A stretch of 57,214 bases of DNA from RGIG8497 sp045593265 (GCA_045593265.1 JAZNWH010000030.1:1-57214), one strand, 5' to 3'; shown: positions 16,255-24,660, counted from the first letter of the stretch. Notes: generated by a model from the sequence alone, not told the origin. Numbers and translations are program-made.

Positions 16255-17535
16255 ATGAAAAATTACTCTATTGATACCAAATGCGTACAAGCAGGATACA
16301 CACCATCCAATGGTGAACCAAGACAAATCCCAATTATTCAGAGTACAACCTTTAAATATGATACAAGTGAAGAAATGGGAAAACTTTTCGATCTGGAGGC
16401 AAGTGGTTATTTCTATTCAAGACTCCAAAATCCAACATGCGACCATGTTGCAGCAAGAATTTGCGAGCTTGAAGGTGGAAGTGCAGCAATGCTTACATCC
16501 TCAGGTCAGGCCGCTAACCTATTTGCAATTTTCAACATTGCATCAAGCGGCGACCATGTAATTGCATCTTCAGGTATTTATGGTGGAACATTTAATCTAT
16601 TTAACGTAACAATGCGAAAAATGGGAATTGATTTTACCTTTGTTTCTCCTGATTGCACAGATGAAGAATTAAATGCTGCAATCAAGCCAAACACTAAGGC
16701 TATTTTCGGTGAAACTATAGCAAATCCTGCTCTTATGATTTTTGATATTGAAAGAGTAGCCAACTTTGCTCATGCTCATGGTGTACCTCTTATTATAGAC
16801 AATACCTTTGCAACTCCTGTAAACTGTCGTCCTATCGAGTGGGGGGCTGATATTGTTACCCATTCTACAACAAAGTACATGGACGGTCATGCTTCATGTG
16901 TTGGTGGCTGCATTGTAGATTCAGGTAAGTTTGACTGGAACAAATATGCTGACAAGTTTCCGGGTCTTACCACACCTGATGACAGCTATCATGGTATTAC
17001 TTACACAGAGCGTTTCGGTTTAGAAGGTGCTTTCATTACAAAGGCTACTGCACAGCTTATGCGTGATTTAGGCTCAACTCAATCACCATTTAGTGCATAT
17101 CTTTTAAACTTAGGTCTTGAAAGCCTTCCACTGAGAATGAAAAAACATTGCGAAAATGCACAAAAGGTTGCTGAATTTTTAAATACTAATGATAAAATTG
17201 AATGGGTTAATTACTGTTCACTTCCCGGCAACAAATATTACGACCTTGCTAAAAAGTATCTGCCAAATGGCTCCTGCGGGGTTGTAAGCTTCGGTGTTAA
17301 GGGTGGCAGAGCAGCAGCTGAAAAGTTTATGAAAAACTTAAAGCTTGCCTCAATTGAAACTCATGTTGCGGACTCTAAAACCTGTTGTCTGCACCCTGCA
17401 AGCGCAACTCACAGACAGATGACTGACGAAGAATTAATCGCATGCGGAATTTCAGCAGATCTTATACGTTTCTCCTGCGGACTTGAAAGTGCTGACGATA
17501 TTATTGCTGATATCAAACAGGCTCTTGAGGCTTAA
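16255..17535 (+). CDS. metY: O-acetylhomoserine sulfhydrylase
   Basis: The 426-residue PLP enzyme of the Cys/Met metabolism family starts with DTKCVQAGYTPSNGEPRQ, typical of MetY. It shows YSRLQNPT, the PLP lysine in HSTTKYMDGH and the MetY-type segment GITYTERFGLEGAFITKA. It makes homocysteine from O-acetylhomoserine and sulfide, or cysteine from O-acetylserine. The next gene encodes an enzyme predicted to make O-acetylhomoserine, so the pair forms a direct sulfhydrylation route to methionine. Methionine gamma-lyase is a less likely alternative given length and motifs. It lies 43 bases after the fusion gene, without a visible terminator. Confidence 0.88.
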   Translation: MKNYSIDTKCVQAGYTPSNGEPRQIPIIQSTTFKYDTSEEMGKLFDLEASGYFYSRLQNPTCDHVAARICELEGGSAAMLTSSGQAANLFAIFNIASSGDHVIASSGIYGGTFNLFNVTMRKMGIDFTFVSPDCTDEELNAAIKPNTKAIFGETIANPALMIFDIERVANFAHAHGVPLIIDNTFATPVNCRPIEWGADIVTHSTTKYMDGHASCVGGCIVDSGKFDWNKYADKFPGLTTPDDSYHGITYTERFGLEGAFITKATAQLMRDLGSTQSPFSAYLLNLGLESLPLRMKKHCENAQKVAEFLNTNDKIEWVNYCSLPGNKYYDLAKKYLPNGSCGVVSFGVKGGRAAAEKFMKNLKLASIETHVADSKTCCLHPASATHRQMTDEELIACGISADLIRFSCGLESADDIIADIKQALEA

Positions 17536-17574
17536 TGCTTAATTAAATTATAAAAAGAAAGGTGGCGCAAAATT

Positions 17575-18510
17575 ATGCCTATTAAAATTCCAAATGAATT
17601 ACCTGCAGTAAAAACCCTTGAAGGTGAAAACATTTTCGTTATGACTGAAACAAGAGCTATGACACAGGACATACGACCTCTTAAAATTCTGGTGCTTAAT
17701 TTGATGCCCCTTAAAATAGATACAGAAACACAGCTTGCAAGAGTTCTGGGAAATACTCCTCTTCAAATCGAGATGGAACTTATCCACACACAAAGCCACA
17801 AATCCAAAAATACATCAGAAGAACATCTTCTCTCCTTTTATAAGGTTTTTGACGATGTCAAAGAAAAATACTTTGACGGTATGATTATAACAGGCGCACC
17901 TGTTGAAACTATGGAATTTGAAGATGTTTCCTATTGGGATGAGCTTTGTGAAATTATGGAATGGACAAAAACTCACGTTCACAGCACATTTCATATTTGC
18001 TGGGGTGCTCAGGCAGCTCTTTACTACCACTTCGGTATAAAGAAGTATCCCCTTGATAAAAAGCTTTCCGGCGTATATGAACATATTGCTGACAAAAAAA
18101 AATCAATACTTTTCCGTGGCTTTGACGATAAATTTATGGTTCCACATTCAAGAAATACAACGGTAAAAAGAGAAGATATAGAAAAAATTCCCGAACTTAA
18201 AATACTTTCCTCTTCACAAGAGGCAGGTGTTTATGCTATAATGACTAAGAAGGGTAAGCAGATTTTTGTAACGGGACATTCAGAATATGACCCCGACACT
18301 CTTAAAAAAGAATATTTAAGAGATATTAATGCAGGTCTTAATCCTGATATTCCTGAGAATTATTTTCCTGATGATAACCCTAAAAAAGAACCTGTTTGTT
18401 CGTGGCGTTCATCAGCGAATTTACTCTACTCAAACTGGCTTAACTATATTGTTTATCAGACAACACCTTATGATGTAAGTAAGATAAACAAAACAACTCG
18501 TAAAAAATAA
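17575..18510 (+). CDS. metA: Homoserine O-acetyltransferase (MetA family)
   Basis: The 311-residue protein is a MetA-type acyltransferase with the nucleophile Cys142 in FHICWGAQAA and the His-Glu pair in VTGHSEYD. Residue 111, in ITGAPVE, is glutamate. In characterised MetA proteins Glu111 correlates with acetyl-CoA use and Gly111 with succinyl-CoA, so acetylation is predicted. That agrees with the adjacent MetY, which takes O-acetylhomoserine. The gene follows metY by 39 bases, with an AAAGGTGG ribosome site. Confidence 0.92.
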   Translation: MPIKIPNELPAVKTLEGENIFVMTETRAMTQDIRPLKILVLNLMPLKIDTETQLARVLGNTPLQIEMELIHTQSHKSKNTSEEHLLSFYKVFDDVKEKYFDGMIITGAPVETMEFEDVSYWDELCEIMEWTKTHVHSTFHICWGAQAALYYHFGIKKYPLDKKLSGVYEHIADKKKSILFRGFDDKFMVPHSRNTTVKREDIEKIPELKILSSSQEAGVYAIMTKKGKQIFVTGHSEYDPDTLKKEYLRDINAGLNPDIPENYFPDDNPKKEPVCSWRSSANLLYSNWLNYIVYQTTPYDVSKINKTTRKK

Positions 18511-18538
18511 AGTTTATTTATAGAAAGGATTGTTTAAA

Positions 18539-19606
18539 ATGTTAGACATTAAAGTAACTAAAACAAACGCTCCTAAGGAAAAACCTAAAAAGGGCGAAAA
18601 GCTTGGTTTCGGTCATATTTTTACCGACCATATGTTTGTTATGAATTACACTGAAGGTAAAGGATGGCACGATGCAAGAATAGTGCCTTACGGTGATTTA
18701 TCACTTGCACCTTCATCTATGGTATTCCACTATGGACAGGAAATGTTTGAAGGTCTTAAAGCATACAAGGATGCTGACGGTAACGCAAGACTTTTCCGTC
18801 CTGATATGAATGCAAAACGTGCAAACGAATCAAATAAAAGACTTTGTATTCCACAAATTCCTGAAGAAGATTTTGTTCAGGCAGTTAGCGAAGTTGTTAA
18901 AATTGATAAAGACTGGATTCCTGAAGAAGAAGGTACAAGCCTTTACATCCGTCCTTTCGTTATTGCAACTGACTCTTTTTTAGGTGTTGCTCCTTCTAAA
19001 ACATATCTCTTTATCGTAATTCTTTCACCAAGTGGTGCTTACTACGAAAGTGGTCTTGCTCCTGTTGGCATCTGGATTGAAGACGAATATGTAAGAGCTG
19101 TAAAAGGTGGTATGGGCTATGCAAAAACAGGTGGTAACTATGCTGCAAGCTTAATTGCTCAGGTTAAGGCTCACGACGATGGTTATTCACAGGTTCTCTG
19201 GCTTGATGGTGTTGAAAGAAAGTATATTGAAGAAGTTGGTGCTATGAACATCTTCTTTAAAATAGATGGCAAAATTGTTACACCTATGCTTAACGGAAGT
19301 ATTCTTCCAGGTATTACAAGAAACTCTGTTATTCAGATTTGCAAAAGCTGGGGCTTGGAGGTTGAAGAAAGAAGAATTTCTGTTGACGAATTAATCGCTG
19401 CACAGAAAGAAGGCAGACTTGAAGAATGCTTTGGCACAGGTACTGCTGCTGTTATTTCTCCTGTAGGCAAACTTCGTTATGAAGATGACGTTATGGTAAT
19501 TAACGGTGGAGAAATCGGCGAAATCAGCCAGAAACTCTACGATACCATTACAGGTATTCAGTGGGGCAAATGTAAGGATGAGTTTAATTGGTCAATAGTT
19601 CTTTAA
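18539..19606 (+). CDS. ilvE: Branched-chain amino acid aminotransferase
   Basis: The fold-type IV PLP aminotransferase has FHYGQEMFEGLKAY, RPDMNAKR, YIRPFVIAT, the PLP lysine region GYAKTGGNYAAS and a C-terminal ECFGTGTAAVISPVG. This is the long BCAT form, about 355 residues. It interconverts valine, leucine and isoleucine with their 2-oxo acids. ATG 18539 is selected because GAAAGGA lies nine bases upstream; a TTG nine bases earlier sits on that site. Its position between metA and the VOR genes connects branched-chain oxo acids with the ferredoxin oxidoreductase. Confidence 0.93.
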   Translation: MLDIKVTKTNAPKEKPKKGEKLGFGHIFTDHMFVMNYTEGKGWHDARIVPYGDLSLAPSSMVFHYGQEMFEGLKAYKDADGNARLFRPDMNAKRANESNKRLCIPQIPEEDFVQAVSEVVKIDKDWIPEEEGTSLYIRPFVIATDSFLGVAPSKTYLFIVILSPSGAYYESGLAPVGIWIEDEYVRAVKGGMGYAKTGGNYAASLIAQVKAHDDGYSQVLWLDGVERKYIEEVGAMNIFFKIDGKIVTPMLNGSILPGITRNSVIQICKSWGLEVEERRISVDELIAAQKEGRLEECFGTGTAAVISPVGKLRYEDDVMVINGGEIGEISQKLYDTITGIQWGKCKDEFNWSIVL

Positions 19607-20274
19607 TTAACAAACGTATTACAATTTTTGCGGGACACTACGGAAGCGGAAAAACCAACATTTCAGTTAACTGGGCAATACATCTTGCGCAAGAAAATAA
19701 AAATGTTGCTATTGCTGACCTTGATATAGTAAATCCTTATTTCAGAACAAAGGACAGTGCAGATGTTCTGGAGGAAAAGGGTATTCGTCTTATCTCCTCC
19801 CCGTTCGCCAACACAAATGTTGACACCCCTGCACTCCCTGCAGAAGCATATGCTGTTCTTGAAAAAAATATAACAGGTATAATAGACGTAGGCGGTGATG
19901 ACCGAGGCGCGCTCGCTTTGGGAAGATACACTCCAAAAATTCTGGAAGAAAATGATTATGAAATGCTTTTTGTAGTTAATTGTTTCCGACCATTAACCAG
20001 AACAGCTGTCGACTGTATTGCTGTTATGGCAGAAATTGAAGAAGCGGCAAAAATAAAATTTACAGGAATTGTCAATAATTCAAATCTTGGAGATATTACA
20101 ACTGCTGAAGATGTATTTTCTTCATTTGATTATGCCAATGAAATTGCAGACAGAACAGGTCTTAATATAAAGATGACTACTGTCAGGGAAGCAATTTTTC
20201 AGGAAGTTGCCGCAAAATGTGAAAACGTATTTCCTTTGAAGCTCTATGTGAAACAATCCTGGAGCAGAGAATAA
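19588..20274 (+). CDS. P-loop ATPase of the CobQ/MinD/ParA type associated with VOR
   Basis: The 228-residue protein carries a Walker A loop FAGHYGSGKTNIS near the N-terminus and an early aspartate motif IADLDIVNPYF, as in SIMIBI-class ATPases. The only start in frame is TTG 19588, with AAGGA ten bases upstream, inside the last codons of ilvE. The overlap implies translational coupling. It directly precedes the ferredoxin subunit of the oxidoreductase. It might deliver a cofactor or cluster to the complex; no known function was recognised. It is not a structural subunit of characterised VOR enzymes. Confidence 0.75.
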   Translation: MVNSSLINKRITIFAGHYGSGKTNISVNWAIHLAQENKNVAIADLDIVNPYFRTKDSADVLEEKGIRLISSPFANTNVDTPALPAEAYAVLEKNITGIIDVGGDDRGALALGRYTPKILEENDYEMLFVVNCFRPLTRTAVDCIAVMAEIEEAAKIKFTGIVNNSNLGDITTAEDVFSSFDYANEIADRTGLNIKMTTVREAIFQEVAAKCENVFPLKLYVKQSWSRE

Positions 20275-20312
20275 AAAAAATAATAATGTCATTTAAAAGG
20301 AGTTGAATATAA

Positions 20313-20516
20313 ATGGCTAAAGTTACTTTTAACACCGAACTTTGTAAAGGATGCGGACTTTGTGTAGGAGCTTGTCCCAAAAAGATTGTATGTCTTTCAG
20401 AGTCTCTTAATGCTAAGGGTTATCACCCTGCAACAATCAGCGACCAGAGTGCTTGTATCGGATGTGCTTTTTGCGCTACTATGTGCCCTGATTGCGTTAT
20501 TACAGTAGAAAAATAA
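20313..20516 (+). CDS. 2x[4Fe-4S] ferredoxin subunit of a 2-oxoacid:ferredoxin oxidoreductase
   Basis: The 67-residue protein has two CxxCxxCxxxC clusters: CKGCGLCVGACPK and CIGCAFCATMCPD. It is the delta subunit of a four-subunit VOR/KOR-type enzyme and passes electrons between the thiamine-pyrophosphate core and soluble ferredoxin. It is followed by the alpha, beta and gamma genes. Confidence 0.92.
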   Translation: MAKVTFNTELCKGCGLCVGACPKKIVCLSESLNAKGYHPATISDQSACIGCAFCATMCPDCVITVEK

Positions 20517-20566
20517 CGTTCAAAGCATTAAAAAATATGTTTTGTATTTGAGAAAGGAAAAAAGTT

Positions 20567-21637
20567 ATGTCAGATAAAGTTTTGATGAAGGGCAACGAAG
20601 CCCTTGCCGAAGCTGCCATCATGGCAGGCTGTCATCATTATTTCGGCTATCCCATAACACCGCAGACAGAAGTTGCGGCATATATGTCAAAAAGACTTCC
20701 TAAAATTGACGGTGGTGTGTTTTTACAGGCAGAAAGTGAAATTGCTGCTATCAATATGGTAATGGGTGTTGCAGCAACAGGTAAAAGAGTTATGACCTCA
20801 AGCTCAAGCCCGGGAATTTCACTTAAGAGTGAAGGTATCTCTTACATAGCAGGCTGCGACCTTCCTGCTTTAATCGTAAATGTTCAGCGTGGCGGTCCTG
20901 GTCTTGGTGGTATTCAGCCATCACAGTCTGATTATTTTCAGGCAACAAAAGGCGGCGGCCATGGCGACTTCCATTTATTAGTATTAGCACCTAATTCCGT
21001 TCAGGAAATGGTTGACCTTGTATTTAAAGGCTTTGACCTTGCAGAAAAATACAGAATGCCTGCAATGCTTCTTTCAGACGGTACAATGGGTCAGATGATG
21101 GAACCTGTAAGTCTCGATATGGGCGAAGTTAAGAACTATGACAAATCATGGGCTGTTACAGGTACAAAAGGTGAAAGAAAACCTAATATTGTTAATTCAC
21201 TTTTCTTAAAGCCTGAAGAACTTGAAGTATTTAACTTCAACAGATACGAAAGATACAAACAGATTGAAGAAAATGAAGTTATGTATGAAGAATACAGAAT
21301 GGATGATGCAGAAATCTGTATAGTTGCTTTCGGTGTAGCATCCCGTGTTTCACAGAATGCTATTGACAAGGCTCGCCAGGAAGGTATCAAGGTTGGTATG
21401 ATAAGACCTATCACACTCTGGCCATTCCCTAAAAAAGTATTAAACGAAGCTGCTGATAAAGTAAAAGCATTTATCTCAGTTGAACTTTCTATGGGTCAGA
21501 TGGTTGAAGACATTCAACTTGCTACACAGTGTAAAAAGGATGTACTTCTCTGTAACAGAGTAGGCGGTATGATTCCTACAACAGAAGATGTATTAAATAA
21601 GATTTATGAAGCAAACAAGATTGGAGGCGTTAAATAA
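20567..21637 (+). CDS. vorB: 2-oxoisovalerate-type:ferredoxin oxidoreductase, alpha subunit
   Basis: The 356-residue subunit shows FGYPITPQTEVA, QAESEIAAINMVMG and RGGPGLGG-IQPSQSDYFQA, typical of the subunit annotated VorB in four-subunit enzymes. It binds the pyrimidine end of thiamine pyrophosphate with the beta subunit. Its gene shares one base with the next frame. The branched-chain specificity is supported by the adjacent ilvE, not by a diagnostic residue; a 2-oxoglutarate (KOR) assignment remains possible. Confidence 0.87.
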   Translation: MSDKVLMKGNEALAEAAIMAGCHHYFGYPITPQTEVAAYMSKRLPKIDGGVFLQAESEIAAINMVMGVAATGKRVMTSSSSPGISLKSEGISYIAGCDLPALIVNVQRGGPGLGGIQPSQSDYFQATKGGGHGDFHLLVLAPNSVQEMVDLVFKGFDLAEKYRMPAMLLSDGTMGQMMEPVSLDMGEVKNYDKSWAVTGTKGERKPNIVNSLFLKPEELEVFNFNRYERYKQIEENEVMYEEYRMDDAEICIVAFGVASRVSQNAIDKARQEGIKVGMIRPITLWPFPKKVLNEAADKVKAFISVELSMGQMVEDIQLATQCKKDVLLCNRVGGMIPTTEDVLNKIYEANKIGGVK

Positions 21638-22386
21638 TGGTAGTTTTTGAAAAACCTAAGGCACTTACAGATGCTCCTCTTCACTACTGTCCCGGATGTA
21701 CTCACGGTATTATTCACCGTCTTGTTGCTGAAGCTTTGGACGAACTTGGTATAACAGGAAAAACAATCGGTGTTGCTCCTGTTGGATGCTCTGTTTTTGC
21801 ATATAACTATTTTAACTGTGATATGGTTCAGGCTGCACACGGACGTGCTCCTGCTGTTGCAACAGGTGTTAAACGTTCCGACCCTGACAATATAGTATTC
21901 ACATATCAGGGCGACGGTGATTTAGCTGCTATCGGTACTGCTGAAACAGTTCATTCTGCTGCAAGAGGCGAAAACATTACTGTAATTTTCGTTAACAATG
22001 CAATTTACGGTATGACAGGCGGTCAGATGGCTCCTACAACACTTCCGGGACAGGTTACACAGACATCCCCTTACGGAAGAGATGTAAATACAGTTGGTTA
22101 CCCTGTTAAGGTTTGTGAAATGCTTTCAAACGTTGATGGTGCAACATATCTTGAAAGAGTTGCAGTTAACAATGTAAAGAATGTTAAAAAAGCTAAGGAA
22201 GCTATCAAAAAAGCTTTCCAGAATCAGGTAGAAGGCAAAGGCTTCTCTCTAATCGAAGTTCTTTCAACCTGTCCTACAAACTGGGGTCTTACACCTGATA
22301 AAGCTCTCACATGGCTTGAAGAAAATATGCTTCCTTACTATCCGTTAGGTGTTTATAAGGACAAATATGCAAAGGAGGAAAAATAA
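21637..22386 (+). CDS. 2-oxoacid:ferredoxin oxidoreductase, beta (thiamine pyrophosphate) subunit
   Basis: The 249-residue protein contains YCPGCTHGIIHR and the TPP-binding GDGD motif followed by VIFVNNAIYGMTGGQM. It is the catalytic TPP-binding subunit of the VOR/KOR family. The stop is immediately followed by the gamma gene. Confidence 0.92.
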   Translation: MVVFEKPKALTDAPLHYCPGCTHGIIHRLVAEALDELGITGKTIGVAPVGCSVFAYNYFNCDMVQAAHGRAPAVATGVKRSDPDNIVFTYQGDGDLAAIGTAETVHSAARGENITVIFVNNAIYGMTGGQMAPTTLPGQVTQTSPYGRDVNTVGYPVKVCEMLSNVDGATYLERVAVNNVKNVKKAKEAIKKAFQNQVEGKGFSLIEVLSTCPTNWGLTPDKALTWLEENMLPYYPLGVYKDKYAKEEK

Positions 22387-22923
22387 ATGACACAACAGAT
22401 TTTAATCGCAGGATTTGGCGGTCAGGGAATTCTGTTTTCAGGCAAGTTCCTCGCATATGAAGGTCTTTTGGAAGGAAAAGAAGTAAGCTGGCTTCCATCA
22501 TACGGTCCTGAAATGAGAGGCGGTACCGCAAACTGCAGTATTATTTTAAGCGATACTAAAATCGGCTCACCTATTGTTTCAAACCCTGATATTTTAGTTG
22601 CTATGAATGCACCATCACTTGACAAATATGAAAGTGAAACAGTAAAAGGCGGATATATTTTCTGCGACAGCTCTCTTATTGAAAAGAAGGTCGAAAGAGA
22701 TGATGTAAATACTTATTACATTCCTGCAACCCAGCTTGCATCAGACGAAAATCTTTCAGGTCTTGCAAATATGATAATTTTAGGCCACGTTATTAAGCAC
22801 ACAGGCGTTATTCCTTATGAGAATATCGAAATGACTATGAAAAAAGTTGTTCCTGCTAAAAAGCAGAACCTTTTAGAGCTTAATATGAAAGCTATTCAGC
22901 TTGGTTACGATTACGAGGCTTAA
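22387..22923 (+). CDS. 2-oxoacid:ferredoxin oxidoreductase, gamma subunit
   Basis: The 178-residue subunit begins with QILIAGFGGQGILFSGK and contains SYGPEMRGGTANCSI, typical of the gamma (CoA-binding) subunit. It completes the delta-alpha-beta-gamma set. Its stop lies in a self-complementary 18-base sequence (22921-22938) that could slow read-through before the regulator gene. Confidence 0.92.
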   Translation: MTQQILIAGFGGQGILFSGKFLAYEGLLEGKEVSWLPSYGPEMRGGTANCSIILSDTKIGSPIVSNPDILVAMNAPSLDKYESETVKGGYIFCDSSLIEKKVERDDVNTYYIPATQLASDENLSGLANMIILGHVIKHTGVIPYENIEMTMKKVVPAKKQNLLELNMKAIQLGYDYEA

Positions 22924-22998
22924 TCTTGCGCAAGATTAATCAAACGGTCTTTAATTACATATTTTTATGTAACTGTTTAAGACAGAAAGGATAAGCAA

Positions 22999-23553
22999 AT
23001 GACCGACCAGTTAAAAGAAATAGGTTTCAGACTCAGTGCACTTCGTGTAGATTGCAATTTAACTGAAGAAGAAATGGCTGAAAAAATGGGTATGAGCATC
23101 GAAGAATACGTTGCTTATGAAAATGGCGAAAGAGATTTTTCTTACAGCTTTTTATATAACGCAGCAGATGTTCTTGATGTTGAAATTCTTGATATTATGA
23201 GTGGCTCTTCTCCTACTCTCTCAACTTGTGCTTTTGTTAAAAAAGGAAAAGGCTTTACTATAAGTCAGGATAAATTCTGTGAATTCAAACATCTTGCATA
23301 TACTTTCCGTAACAGAAAAGCTGACCCGTTATTGGTTACAGTTGAACCAACAGACAAAGAACCGAGAATGCATAGCCATGAAGGACACGAATTCAATTTC
23401 GTTGTTTCAGGCAAAATTAAATTCAATATTGGCGACATTTCATACGAAATGAGCAAAGGCGACAGTGTATATTTTGATGCTACTGTTCCCCACTCCGAAA
23501 ATGCAATCGGCGACAAAAGTGCTCAGTTCATTGCAATAGTATTGAACAAATAA
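22999..23553 (+). CDS. XRE-cupin transcriptional regulator
   Basis: Residues 1 to about 65 form an XRE helix-turn-helix, and residues 105 to the end form a cupin with HSHEGHEFNFVVSGKIKF as the small-molecule pocket. Regulators of this two-domain design often sit with acyl-CoA ligases and 2-oxoacid oxidoreductases and sense a metabolite of the pathway. It lies 75 bases after the gamma subunit and ends the operon ahead of a strong terminator. The ligand is unknown. Confidence 0.88.
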   Translation: MTDQLKEIGFRLSALRVDCNLTEEEMAEKMGMSIEEYVAYENGERDFSYSFLYNAADVLDVEILDIMSGSSPTLSTCAFVKKGKGFTISQDKFCEFKHLAYTFRNRKADPLLVTVEPTDKEPRMHSHEGHEFNFVVSGKIKFNIGDISYEMSKGDSVYFDATVPHSENAIGDKSAQFIAIVLNK

Positions 23554-23557
23554 AAGA

Positions 23558-23588
23558 AAAAGGTTACCCTTTCACGGGTAACCTTTTT
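23558..23588 (+). terminator. Terminator of the VOR/methionine operon
   Basis: AAGGTTACCC (23560-23569) pairs with GGGTAACCTT (23576-23585) and is followed by T residues. The A-rich left flank makes it work for the convergent SLOG gene too. Confidence 0.88.
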
Positions 23589-24045
23589 ATATATCATCTG
23601 ATTGAAAGCAATCGGATGATATTATTGTTTTACCTGCTTTTTCAGCATATTTGAGCGTTTTCCATGCTCCGCCGAATTCACGGTACACATAGCTTACTAT
23701 ATAGTCTGATTTATCTACCATCCAAAAATTTCGTTTTAGAATTGCTGCCTTGTAATGAACACGACCTAAATCGGGAATAATTATTTCATCATATAGTCTT
23801 TCAAATTCTTCTTTTTCTTTATTCATTTTTACACTAAAATATGGTGATATCCAATATAGCTTTATATCATACTTTGTTTTTAATGACCTGACTGCCTTTT
23901 CACAAAGCTTGTCAAACTCTCCCATATTTCCACTATAAAAGGTATCTACTCCTTTATTCTCAATTAAATCTTTAATAATCATATATACATTTTCATAAAC
24001 ATCTTTTACATAAACTTCTCTGTGTCCGCAAAATGTAGCTATCAT
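23587..24045 (-). CDS. SLOG-family (DUF1273/YpsA-like) nucleotide-binding protein
   Basis: The 152-residue product starts with ATFCGHREVY and includes YSGNMGEFDKLCEKAV, the signature pattern of the SLOG Rossmann superfamily. Members bind nucleotide-derived ligands; many sit next to regulators or stress systems. The gene is divergent from two small XRE regulators and has its own consensus promoter. Neither its ligand nor its partner is known. Confidence 0.72.
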   Translation of the reverse strand: MIATFCGHREVYVKDVYENVYMIIKDLIENKGVDTFYSGNMGEFDKLCEKAVRSLKTKYDIKLYWISPYFSVKMNKEKEEFERLYDEIIIPDLGRVHYKAAILKRNFWMVDKSDYIVSYVYREFGGAWKTLKYAEKAGKTIISSDCFQSDDI

Positions 24046-24060
24046 AATATTTGCTCCTTT

Positions 24061-24078
24061 TAGTACTTATAAGTTCTA
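24061..24078. promoter_or_regulatory. Candidate operator palindrome in the SLOG/XRE divergent region
   Basis: TAGTACTTATAAGTTCTA is self-complementary at 16 of 18 positions, with a perfect ACTTATAAGT core. It overlaps the expected start of the SLOG transcript. A related half-site pair, AGTA...TACT, lies at 24117-24132 just before the first XRE gene. The adjacent XRE proteins are the likely binders. Confidence 0.45.
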
Positions 24079-24086
24079 CAGCAAAC

Positions 24087-24115
24087 ACTATACACTAAAT
24101 TTATGGTATTGTCAA
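24087..24115 (-). promoter_or_regulatory. Promoter of the SLOG gene
   Basis: On the minus strand TTGACA (24115-24110) and TATAGT (24092-24087) are spaced by 17 bases. Transcription would start near 24080, next to the palindrome described at 24061-24078. Confidence 0.65.
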
Positions 24116-24146
24116 TAGTACATATTAATACTAAAGGATGTGTACT

Positions 24147-24377
24147 ATGTATTTTCAACGATTAAAGGATTTAAGAGAAGACCTTGACCTTACACAGGAA
24201 AATATTGCAAATATTTTAAAAATTCAACAAACTGTTTATTCAAGATACGAAAGAGGTGTTCAAAACATTCCATTGGAACATCTTCTTACACTTGCAGATT
24301 TTTATAAAACTTCTACCGATTATATCTTAGGCAGGACTAACGAAACAAAACCTTATCCAAAAATTAAAAAATGTTAA
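24147..24377 (+). CDS. Small XRE-family regulator, copy 1
   Basis: The product is a single helix-turn-helix domain (LKDLREDLDLTQENIANIL, then QQTVYSRYERGVQNIP) followed by a short tail ending NETKPYPKIKK. ATG 24147 is chosen because AAAGG lies nine bases upstream; an earlier ATG at 24138 abuts that site. It is the first of two tandem paralogues. Confidence 0.85.
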   Translation: MYFQRLKDLREDLDLTQENIANILKIQQTVYSRYERGVQNIPLEHLLTLADFYKTSTDYILGRTNETKPYPKIKKC

Positions 24378-24401
24378 AGGGATTAATCGAGGTGAACTAA
24401 T

Positions 24402-24629
24402 ATGCATTATAAAATCCGAGACCTGAGAGAAGACAGAGATTTAAAGCAAAAAGATATAGCCGAAATGCTTCACATTCATCAGACCACATATTCTGACTAC
24501 GAATTAGGTAATTTAAATATTCCTATTTCAGTTCTTTCACAACTTGCAGATTTTTACGAAACAAGCATTGACTATCTGGTTGGCAGAACAAATGAGAAAA
24601 AACCTTATCCTAAAATTAAGAAAATATAA
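24402..24629 (+). CDS. Small XRE-family regulator, copy 2
   Basis: The 75-residue protein repeats the architecture of copy 1: IRDLREDRDLKQKDIAEML, HQTTYSDYELGNLNIP, a DYLVGRTNE segment and the same KPYPKIKK tail. The recognition-helix residues differ between copies (QTVYSRYE versus QTTYSDYE), so they may read different operators. The two genes are 24 bases apart and surely co-transcribed. Confidence 0.85.
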   Translation: MHYKIRDLREDRDLKQKDIAEMLHIHQTTYSDYELGNLNIPISVLSQLADFYETSIDYLVGRTNEKKPYPKIKKI

Positions 24630-24632
24630 AAG

Positions 24633-24658
24633 AAGGACTGTAAAATTTTACAGTCCTT
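24633..24658 (+). terminator. Palindromic terminator after the XRE pair
   Basis: A perfect 26-base palindrome (AAGGACTGTAAAA with its complement) follows the second XRE gene. Only a short T-rich stretch follows, so its efficiency is uncertain. Confidence 0.65.
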
Positions 24659-24660
24659 AG

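Noticed and set aside
16255..17535. Methionine gamma-lyase as the identity of the PLP enzyme
   Set aside because: Length, N-terminal signature and the adjacent acetyl-type MetA favour O-acetylhomoserine sulfhydrylase.
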